From Methanomicrobiales archaeon (GTDB lineage Archaea > Halobacteriota > Methanomicrobia > Methanomicrobiales > Methanospirillaceae), in NCBI GenBank assembly GCA_013415575.1, contig JAAEES010000041.1, positions 1-11,602 on the forward strand: a stretch of DNA of 11,602 nucleotides, written 5' to 3'. The notes beneath the pieces were generated by a model. That model was not told the origin of the DNA. It worked only from the letters and a program-made list of their open reading frames with translations, and ran no database searches. A program made the translations under genes and the position numbers. How positions within the stretch are numbered: the first letter of the stretch is position 1; every line of letters begins with the position of its first letter. Shown in pieces: positions 6,148-11,602 of the stretch.

Positions 6148-6175
6148 CAGTCCTGGAACGAACTTCTGTGAATAC

Positions 6176-6811
6176 ATGGCAGACCCGATCTCTACCCTCG
6201 CCTATGCATTTGCTGCACTGTTCATCATTCTGGACCCCCTGCTGTCTGTCCCGATTTTCACTTCGATGACCCGGGGGCAGAGCTCGGCCGAGATCAACCG
6301 GCAGGCACTCATCGCTGTGGTCGTTGCCGGGTTCCTGATGTACCTCTTTCTCTTCTTCAATTTCTTTATCTTCGGGACCCTCGGAATTACTATCGCCAGT
6401 TTCCAGATTGCGGGGGGAATCCTGCTTTTCCTCCTGGGTCTGCAGATGGCGCTTGGTATCGATATCGGCAGGACAAAAGAGCATACCCATACCGCTGCCG
6501 GGGTGGTCATCGGCACCCCGCTCCTCTGCGGGCCGGGGGCCATCACCACCGTGCTCCTCCTCTCGAAGGATAACGGGGTGTTCATCACTGCCGCCGCCAT
6601 TGCCCTCACCCTTGCTGCGACATTCCTGGTTCTGCGGTTCTCATTCCAGATCCAGCACATCCTGGGGGTCACGGTGACAGAGATACTTGGTAAAATCCTG
6701 GGAATGCTGGTTGCTGCCATCGCGATCAGCATCATTGCCGACGGCATTGTCGGACTCCTGCAGGAATACGGTTCGCTCTACTCCTTCTCGCTCACGATGG
6801 GCGGAGGTTAA
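6176..6811 (+). CDS. MarC-family integral membrane protein
   Basis: The 211 residues match the usual MarC-family length and are almost wholly hydrophobic, with about six membrane helices in two related halves. The first half has the LDPLLSVPIF motif (19-28); the second has the matching GTPLLCGPGAITTVLLLS (113-130). Between them lies a hydrophilic loop, RTKEHTHT (99-106). MarC was once linked to multiple antibiotic resistance in E. coli, but that link was later withdrawn. The family is now regarded as of unknown transport function, possibly as permeases for small polar compounds. The gene stands alone between its own TATA-like box and a T-run, with convergent genes beyond, so the context gives no substrate. 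The start is the first ATG, probably on a nearly leaderless transcript. Confidence 0.92.
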   Translation: MADPISTLAYAFAALFIILDPLLSVPIFTSMTRGQSSAEINRQALIAVVVAGFLMYLFLFFNFFIFGTLGITIASFQIAGGILLFLLGLQMALGIDIGRTKEHTHTAAGVVIGTPLLCGPGAITTVLLLSKDNGVFITAAAIALTLAATFLVLRFSFQIQHILGVTVTEILGKILGMLVAAIAISIIADGIVGLLQEYGSLYSFSLTMGGG

Positions 6812-6864
6812 ATGGTGTCATACCGGGGCGAACGCAGAAGCCAGGTCCGACCATGATTGAACGA

Positions 6865-6871
6865 TTTTTTT
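6865..6871 (+). terminator. T-run terminator after the MarC-family gene
   Basis: Seven T in a row lie 53 bases after the MarC stop codon, in the convergent gap before the DUF2156 gene. No matching T-run for the minus-strand DUF2156 gene is seen in this gap. Confidence 0.55.
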
Positions 6872-6961
6872 CCAGGAGCCATCCCATCTTGGAGGATTCT
6901 CACATCCGGCACTAACGGGACTCCGGAGTATACCCGCGAGACACAGAAACGGGCATCCTCC

Positions 6962-7870
6962 TCAGATCAGGGCCTCGAGGTCGTCCCGCGTGGCATAGAA
7001 CACCTCGACCATATGGTGCGGGTGATACCGGAGCTTTGCCTCACGTAGACCCGGCACCCCCATATCGCTCTCCCGGTTGATGAAGGGATACCTGTCCTTC
7101 ACCCGCTCCGCAGTCTCGGCATTGATCGCCTTATAGATCCCTTCACAGTCGGGCAGTCCTTTCTCGAAGTGAACAACCAGGGTTGTGTCATTGAGCGGTT
7201 CGAACAGGGAGATGGCCCCCACCCGCCCGAGCACCCTGATGAGGAGGCCGGAGAGGCCGAGTTCCTGCAGGTGGGACATGGCGCAGATTACCGCCTCCTT
7301 CTCATAGGCAAGGAACGGTTCCCCGTCGCAGTTCTTCCATTCACACCATTCACGGAGGAACTCTTCCACCTGGCCATGGTTGTCCTCACCAATCTCCTCG
7401 ACAATCGGGTTGCAGTTCTTCCTGAACCGGTTGAGGTGCCTGCGGATATTCTGGTACTGACTTCCCTGCAGCATGGCAAGATCTTCGGCACGGTACACAT
7501 ATTCGAAGTAGTTCCTGTCAGGATACAGGGGGAGATCCGGATACTGCTGCTCTATCCGTGCCCGCGCTTCCGCATCCACCAGGACAAGCGGTGCATCGTC
7601 CCCCTCCTGCAGGCAGAGCGCGATTAAATCCTCCAGCAATTCAGGATCATGCGGACCGATTGGCGGCCGGAACTTGGTCCTGCTGTCTATCGTGCTGGAG
7701 ATGATGATGCTGTCACGCACATGGGCAAACCGGTAGTGGGCATACTGGTCCCAGCAGACCATGTTGGTGAAGGTATTATCACTGTGCACAGGGGGGAACC
7801 GCCGGTAATGGCTGACGAAGAGCGGGCGATCCTCTATGGTGATCGCTGAGAAATCAGCGCGGGAGAGCAT
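6962..7870 (-). CDS. DUF2156 protein (GNAT-fold, related to the C-terminal domain of phosphatidylglycerol lysyltransferases)
   Basis: The product has 302 residues, the usual length for stand-alone DUF2156 proteins. The family is recognised by GSQYQNIRRHLNRFRK (136-151), the EFLREWCEWKN segment (170-180), and the conserved end with NRESDMGVPGLREAKL (265-280) then RYHP (281-284). The fold is two tandem GNAT-like domains, as in aminoacyl-tRNA-dependent transferases such as MprF and FemX. The substrate of archaeal members is not known to me. There is no membrane segment, so it is cytoplasmic. The ATG at 7870 is three bases after the stop codon of the GNAT gene, and GGGATGGT inside the end of that gene may act as ribosome binding site. 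The two are therefore one transcription unit. Confidence 0.9.
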   Translation of the reverse strand: MLSRADFSAITIEDRPLFVSHYRRFPPVHSDNTFTNMVCWDQYAHYRFAHVRDSIIISSTIDSRTKFRPPIGPHDPELLEDLIALCLQEGDDAPLVLVDAEARARIEQQYPDLPLYPDRNYFEYVYRAEDLAMLQGSQYQNIRRHLNRFRKNCNPIVEEIGEDNHGQVEEFLREWCEWKNCDGEPFLAYEKEAVICAMSHLQELGLSGLLIRVLGRVGAISLFEPLNDTTLVVHFEKGLPDCEGIYKAINAETAERVKDRYPFINRESDMGVPGLREAKLRYHPHHMVEVFYATRDDLEALI

Positions 7871-7873
7871 GAT

Positions 7874-8296
7874 TCATACCATCCCGCGGAATCGCAGCGG
7901 AACATGGTCCTTCATACGGACAAAGCCGATCCCGGTGTAAAAATCCTCGGTTCCGGGCTCGGCAATCAGGGCGATCCAGGTGATGTTGTGGGAGAAACAG
8001 AGCCTGAGGAGGGCCTGGACGATCTTCCGTCCCACTCCTGTTCCACGACACCGGGGGATAACCACCAGGTCCTGGATATAGGCATCAGCGATCCCGTCCG
8101 AGATAACCCGTCCCATCCCAACCGGAGGCCCGGAATCGCCCTCGGTCGCAACGGCAAAGGCGTAACTCCCGCGGACCAGCTCAGGGATGTGTGCAGGATC
8201 GTGCTCCTGCAGCCACCACCCGCCGGCCTTGTACAACCCGATCAGCTCACTCGTGTCCCATTCCTTCACAATATGCACACAGATTTCGGACTCCAT
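7874..8296 (-). CDS. GNAT-family N-acetyltransferase
   Basis: The 140 residues form a single GNAT domain. The acetyl-CoA binding motif is RCRGTGVGR (82-90), preceded by the strand AYIQDLVVIP (72-81) and followed by the typical end DFYTGIGFVRM (118-128). It probably transfers an acetyl group to an amine or a protein N-terminus; the acceptor cannot be read from the sequence. The frame extends to a GTG at 8395 (173 residues), but that stretch contains a TATA-like box and adds nothing resembling the fold. I therefore prefer the ATG at 8296, with GTGAG four bases upstream. It is the first gene of a two-gene unit with the DUF2156 protein, itself a GNAT-like fold. Confidence 0.88.
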   Translation of the reverse strand: MESEICVHIVKEWDTSELIGLYKAGGWWLQEHDPAHIPELVRGSYAFAVATEGDSGPPVGMGRVISDGIADAYIQDLVVIPRCRGTGVGRKIVQALLRLCFSHNITWIALIAEPGTEDFYTGIGFVRMKDHVPLRFRGMV

Positions 8297-8339
8297 CGTA
8301 CTCACGAAGAGAATTTGTGAGGAGTATTCACGTGCCCGG

Positions 8340-8347
8340 GTATAAAG
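8340..8347 (-). promoter_or_regulatory. TATA-like box of the GNAT-DUF2156 unit
   Basis: The minus strand reads CTTTATAC. Transcription would begin near 8318, leaving about 22 bases of leader before the ATG at 8296. This argues against the longer reading from 8395. Confidence 0.5.
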
Positions 8348-8445
8348 CAGCTGGGAATACCTTTCCTGGGGGCCCGTGAGCTCGATCACCTGCACTGGTG
8401 AGGGAAATCCCCCATCATACCTGTTTCAGGCGAGGGTGTGATACC

Positions 8446-8452
8446 AAAAAAA
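8446..8452 (-). terminator. T-run terminator of the secY-adkA-DUF106-cmk operon
   Basis: Seven A on the plus strand read as seven T on the minus strand, 17 bases after the cmk stop codon. It probably closes the operon and separates it from the GNAT-DUF2156 unit. Confidence 0.6.
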
Positions 8453-8469
8453 GCGGAATCTGGCTGAAT

Positions 8470-9015
8470 TTATGCAGAAAAAGGACGGGCCGCAATCATG
8501 TGGAGAGTGCATCCGACAATCTCCCCGAGCTCCTCAACCCCCATCAGGCCCGAATTGAGGACCAGGTGGTAGGGAGTCATGCACGATATATCGATTCCAT
8601 AATAGGTTTGATACCGGAGCGCTTCAGAGGCCTCCCGTTCCCGGGTCAGTTCTGTCGCCGTGGCGAGGTCGGTGATGGTGTCGCGGGACTGGATCCGGGT
8701 GACCCGGCACTCGATCGGGGCGAACAACCAGACTTTCAGGTCTGCTTCAGGGACAAACCAGGCCGAGAGCCTGCCTTCGACGATTATGTCCATGTGAGCG
8801 AGCGCAAGCTCCTTCTGGCGCTCGTCAATCATGCGATCGAAAGATGGGTCTTTCTCGGCAAGTTTTCCAAATTCCGCAACGTCCATGCCGTGCTCTGCGG
8901 CCATCCTGCGGAAGACCTCCCCTGCCGAGATGAGATCAATCCCGAGTATATCAGAGAGATGCGTTGCCAGTGAGGTGGTCCCGCTTCCGGGAAGCCCGCT
9001 CACTGTGATACGCAT
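8470..9015 (-). CDS. cmk: Cytidylate kinase, archaeal type
   Basis: The enzyme transfers a phosphate from ATP to CMP or dCMP in the cytoplasm, supplying pyrimidine nucleotides. The 181 residues fit the short archaeal form. The P-loop is GLPGSGTTS (7-15), with Thr where most kinases have Lys, as is usual for archaeal CMP kinases. The IISAGEVFRRMA-like segment is seen here as LISAGEVFRRMA (28-39), followed by IIVEGRLSAWF (77-87) and the lid-like stretch around TELTREREASEALRY (121-135). The start ATG overlaps the stop of the DUF106 gene by one base (TGATG), so the two are translationally coupled. It is the last gene of the operon before a T-run. Firm call. Confidence 0.95.
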   Translation of the reverse strand: MRITVSGLPGSGTTSLATHLSDILGIDLISAGEVFRRMAAEHGMDVAEFGKLAEKDPSFDRMIDERQKELALAHMDIIVEGRLSAWFVPEADLKVWLFAPIECRVTRIQSRDTITDLATATELTREREASEALRYQTYYGIDISCMTPYHLVLNSGLMGVEELGEIVGCTLHMIAARPFSA

Positions 9016-9614
9016 CAGATTCCCCCGATATTCAGGGCCTTCCTGACCACCTGGGAGAGCGTGAGGGAGCAGATCATGTACCAGAGAATCCAGGCCGGGA
9101 AAAATCTCAGTACAACATCCTTGAGGGAGAGGTGCCCGAAGAAGGGCATGGTGATCCCGATCGACTCCGGGAAATTGTTCAGCCTGAACAGGAGCCAGAA
9201 GAAGATGGGGACCGAGATGATCAGGATGTAGGCCATGGGCTTGAACTGGTTCTGCGACATCTCCATCTGCTCCTTCATCACCTTGTCCCGCTTTGATTCC
9301 AGCTTCTTGATTTTCTTCTCATCGCCGGAGAGCTGTGCCTCGCGGAACTCCTTCTGGAACACTTTCATCCGTTCCTGCACATCCTGCATACGCTCATAGT
9401 CAATGGTATACTTCTGGATGACCGAGGAGTAGAGCGCCGTCAGGACCGAGAGCATGATGATGATGACATAGAACGGTAGCGCTTCGGCGAGCGGCCCAAG
9501 AATAACGTTCAGCGCCTGCCCAACCGTATCCCTGATAGCCGGGATACTGTAGGAGAAGATCAGCACCATCGCAACGAGAAGGGCGATGATCCCCCCGTAA
9601 CTTCTTTTTGCCAT
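9015..9614 (-). CDS. DUF106 membrane protein (archaeal EMC3/TMCO1/YidC-like insertase)
   Basis: The product has 199 residues with the layout of the DUF106 family. There is one membrane helix at about 8-25 and a second at about 46-66. A charged coiled-coil hairpin follows at about 72-120 (KEFREAQLSGDEKKIKKLESK region), then a third helix at about 126-144 and a C-terminal hydrophobic segment at about 172-188. The family belongs to the Oxa1 superfamily with YidC, EMC3, GET1 and TMCO1, and helps insert membrane proteins at the ribosome. Its position next to secY supports that. I chose the ATG at 9614, not the GTG at 9623, because AGGTGA lies five to six bases before it. That ribosome site overlaps the adkA stop codon. 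Confidence 0.93.
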   Translation of the reverse strand: MAKRSYGGIIALLVAMVLIFSYSIPAIRDTVGQALNVILGPLAEALPFYVIIIMLSVLTALYSSVIQKYTIDYERMQDVQERMKVFQKEFREAQLSGDEKKIKKLESKRDKVMKEQMEMSQNQFKPMAYILIISVPIFFWLLFRLNNFPESIGITMPFFGHLSLKDVVLRFFPAWILWYMICSLTLSQVVRKALNIGGI

Positions 9615-9619
9615 GTATC

Positions 9620-10189
9620 TCACCTGAGCACGGCAGCCATATCTTCCACCGCTTTATCCAGGAGGAAGTCGGCATTGGTGATGTACTTAATGGAGCAGCC
9701 GGTGAACATGGAATAAGCTGCAGCGATGGCCCGGTTGAACTGCTGGTGTTCAGCAATCCCGTAGGATCCTTCAAGGTCCCGGGTCCGGGTCTCGTCGCTC
9801 AGCCTGCGGAGGAGAATCTGGTCTTCGTTGGTTTCGACAAGGACGACGGTATCGGGCATCAGCTCGCGCAGCACCCATTCCGGGAGCCCGGCAAGATAGC
9901 CGGCAGGTGTCTTTATCGATGCATGTGTATCGATGATGACATTCCCCTCTTCTTTTGCAATAGCCTGGGCTGCCAGTTTCTGAAGGCGTTTCTGGATGTC
10001 CTTGTCAAGTTTGCGCATCTCGTCGCGATCCCTGACAACTCCCTCCTTCTGCGCCACATCAAACATATAAGTCCCGAAATTAAGGGTCCGGTAGGATACC
10101 CCCTCATTCTCGAGGTTCTTTAACGCTCCGGTTACCACCGTCGTCTTTCCAACACCGGGAACCCCGGTAATGATGACTCTCCTCCCCAT
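9620..10189 (-). CDS. adkA: Adenylate kinase, archaeal AdkA type
   Basis: This cytoplasmic enzyme interconverts ATP and AMP with two ADP. The 189 residues match the archaeal AdkA family, not the bacterial Adk. The P-loop is GVPGVGKTT (9-17), followed by LNFGTYMFDVAQKEG (36-50), the NVIIDTHASIKTPAGY region (88-103) and TNEDQILLRRLSDETRTRD (120-138), the lid with several arginines. The start ATG is six bases after the secY stop codon, and its end lies five bases before the DUF106 start. The order secY-adkA-DUF106-cmk is a long-conserved arrangement at the end of the archaeal spc-like ribosomal protein operon. Firm call. Confidence 0.96.
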   Translation of the reverse strand: MGRRVIITGVPGVGKTTVVTGALKNLENEGVSYRTLNFGTYMFDVAQKEGVVRDRDEMRKLDKDIQKRLQKLAAQAIAKEEGNVIIDTHASIKTPAGYLAGLPEWVLRELMPDTVVLVETNEDQILLRRLSDETRTRDLEGSYGIAEHQQFNRAIAAAYSMFTGCSIKYITNADFLLDKAVEDMAAVLR

Positions 10190-10195
10190 TCTCTC

Positions 10196-11602
10196 TCACT
10201 CCTTTCCAAAGAAGGTCCGCATGAACGGATACATCTCCATGATCTGCTGGCTGGCGATCTCTTCGTACAACCGGTAGGTGATGCTCACCGTCAGGAGCAG
10301 TCCTGTACCGCTCACTGCGCCGATAACCCCGAAGAGGTTGGCAAAGACGGAAAGCAGCCCGATGAAGACACCGCCGATCACCGTTACCCGGGGGATATAC
10401 CGGTCCAGGTACTTCTCAAGAACCTGGGGGTTTCTCCGGTATCCTGGGATCGACATTCCCGACAACTGGATCTGGCGGGCAACATCCTTTGAGTCAAGGC
10501 CGGCGGTCTTGATCCAGAACAGTGCGAAGACCGCACCGCCCACCACCATGAAGGTGATGTCGACCCCGAGCCTCACCAGGATCTCCCACGGGGCATTGGT
10601 GATATTGTAAGCCGGGACCCACCACATCCACTGGCTCGGTCCGTTGATTGGTGCGAGGTAGTACATCAGGCCACTGACCGCCTGGGATCCTGAATAGGTC
10701 CCGAAGATGGTGATGCCCACATTGTAGAGGAACAGGCCGATCATCTGGATGTTGGCCTGGAGCACCCTGACAAGGATCATGGGCAGCACGCTGGCATAGA
10801 TCAGCTTCACCGGGAACCGGGCCCGTGCACCCCGCACCTGGGCATGGGCTAGCGGGATCTCGATACGGGTCGACTCCACATATACCACAATGAGGAAGAT
10901 CGCTACAGTGGTGATGAATGCCAGGACCTCCGGGCCCATGTATTGGAGGAAATCGGCCCCGTCCATGATGACCGCCACGATCCGTGGGAAGAACCCGACC
11001 GGAAACTGGTCCTGGGCAGGTATCCATGATATGAGCCCGTTGATGAGGGCCTGGGAGATCCCGGCGATGATGAAGAGTCCCACGCCGGATCCAATCCCCC
11101 ACTTGGTCACCACCTCGTCCATGAACATGATCAGCACCCCGCCGATACAGATCTGGATGAAGATGATGAACGAGACCGCAAAGAGGCTTCCGCCGAAGAA
11201 CATGTCTGCGATGAGGGGGTCCGGCCTGAGGAATCCCCCCACCAGGTTCGGCAGCGCCTCGATGATAATCATGACAAAGATCAGGAGCTTCTGGAGCCCC
11301 ATGTAGAGCACCTGGCCACGAACCTCCGTTGTATCGATGTGGAGAATGTCTGCCCCTTTGAGCAGCTGCAGCACACTGGATGCCGTGACGATCGGACCGA
11401 TACCCAGCTGGATCAGTGAACCGCTCGCACCGGCAAGGAGCGCACGGTAGAACTCAACAAGGTCCTGGGAGGCTGGATCAAGTCCCCAGAGCGGGATATT
11501 TGTCATCACGAAGTAGAGAACAAGAATGCCGGCAGTCCATAGCAGCTTGTTCTTGAAATGGACATGGCCTTCTGGGCTCCGTACTGCCGGCATGGCAGCG
11601 AG
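10196..11602 (-). CDS. secY: Protein translocase subunit SecY (5' end cut by window)
   Basis: SecY (Sec61 alpha) is the pore of the translocon that exports or inserts proteins across the cytoplasmic membrane, with SecE and Sec61 beta. About 468 residues are visible, with ten hydrophobic helices. Counting from the ATG at 11593, the plug region is SLIQLGIGPIVTASS (59-73) and the hallmark DEVVTKWGIGSG is at 159-170. The protein ends EMYPFMRTFFGKE. The ATG at 11593 is probably not the true start. The frame stays open to the window edge (Leu-Ala-Ala before it), and archaeal SecY normally has about 10-20 more residues before PAVRSPEGHVHF, so the gene continues beyond 11602. It heads the visible operon and is normally preceded by ribosomal protein genes. 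Firm call. Confidence 0.96.
   Translation of the reverse strand, partial: LAAMPAVRSPEGHVHFKNKLLWTAGILVLYFVMTNIPLWGLDPASQDLVEFYRALLAGASGSLIQLGIGPIVTASSVLQLLKGADILHIDTTEVRGQVLYMGLQKLLIFVMIIIEALPNLVGGFLRPDPLIADMFFGGSLFAVSFIIFIQICIGGVLIMFMDEVVTKWGIGSGVGLFIIAGISQALINGLISWIPAQDQFPVGFFPRIVAVIMDGADFLQYMGPEVLAFITTVAIFLIVVYVESTRIEIPLAHAQVRGARARFPVKLIYASVLPMILVRVLQANIQMIGLFLYNVGITIFGTYSGSQAVSGLMYYLAPINGPSQWMWWVPAYNITNAPWEILVRLGVDITFMVVGGAVFALFWIKTAGLDSKDVARQIQLSGMSIPGYRRNPQVLEKYLDRYIPRVTVIGGVFIGLLSVFANLFGVIGAVSGTGLLLTVSITYRLYEEIASQQIMEMYPFMRTFFGKE

Larger units (their letters stand above)
5902..6175. other. Intergenic region between the F390-synthetase-like gene and the MarC gene
   Basis: This 274-base stretch is the longest gap in the window. 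It holds T-runs at 5948-5952 and 6000-6005 and a likely TATA-like element for the MarC gene near 6141. It also holds a 35-codon open frame at 5976-6083 (begins MLRGYAPWFFHFAGH) that starts about 25 bases after the AT-rich GTTTTTAT at 5947. I do not recognise that peptide and see no ribosome binding site, so I do not call it as a gene. I see no tRNA, repeat or other RNA gene here. Confidence 0.5.

Noticed and set aside
6812..6961. Possible RNA gene in the gap after the MarC gene
   Set aside because: No cloverleaf or other conserved RNA pattern could be drawn; only a T-run is evident.
8297..8395. Longer GNAT protein starting at a GTG at 8395
   Set aside because: The added stretch contains the likely TATA-like box and has no ribosome site before the GTG. 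The GNAT fold is complete from 8296.

Overview
The window reads as chromosomal DNA of a hydrogenotrophic methanogen, most likely of the order Methanomicrobiales. It has the end of mtrH (methyl-tetrahydromethanopterin:coenzyme M methyltransferase), a likely coenzyme F390 synthetase, archaeal-type adenylate kinase (AdkA), archaeal CMP kinase, an archaeal EMC3/YidC-like DUF106 membrane protein and SecY. Archaeal TATA-like boxes, T-run terminators, and short or absent leaders fit this. I name no genus or species.

Layout. 1-796 is the 3' end of mtrH on the plus strand, followed by a T-run. About 826-1165 holds a TATA-like box, a possible 25-codon leader ORF and a small unrecognised protein of 72 aa. 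A convergent gene (2558-1233) encodes a fusion of two universal stress protein domains with a GNAT acetyltransferase domain. It shares a 144-bp divergent promoter region with a HEAT-repeat protein (2703-3227). Next, a double rubredoxin (3677-3294, minus) is divergent from a sulfite-oxidase-type molybdopterin protein (3902-4465). The membrane anchor of that protein appears to lie in a different frame just upstream (3819-3896). A PaaK-family adenylate-forming enzyme, probably coenzyme F390 synthetase, follows (4546-5901), then a MarC-family membrane protein (6176-6811).

The right part is on the minus strand. The tail of the ribosomal-protein/secretion operon runs secY (cut by the window edge) - adkA - DUF106 - cmk, with overlapping or nearly touching genes and a T-run after cmk. 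A separate two-gene unit (8296-6962) encodes a GNAT acetyltransferase and a DUF2156 protein, itself a GNAT-fold family.

How the genes fit together. MtrH belongs to core methanogenesis. SecY and the DUF106 protein act in membrane protein insertion, and AdkA and Cmk in nucleotide supply. The middle section (Usp-GNAT, rubredoxin, molybdopterin protein, F390 synthetase) has a stress and redox flavour, because F390 is formed when methanogens meet oxygen and rubredoxins feed oxygen-detoxifying enzymes. That functional link is inference. I saw no mobile element, CRISPR array, tRNA or rRNA, and no clearly new multi-gene system. The points most worth a second look are the apparent -1 frameshift splitting the anchor from the molybdopterin domain, the Usp-Usp-GNAT fusion, and the short leader ORF with an ATGA overlap.
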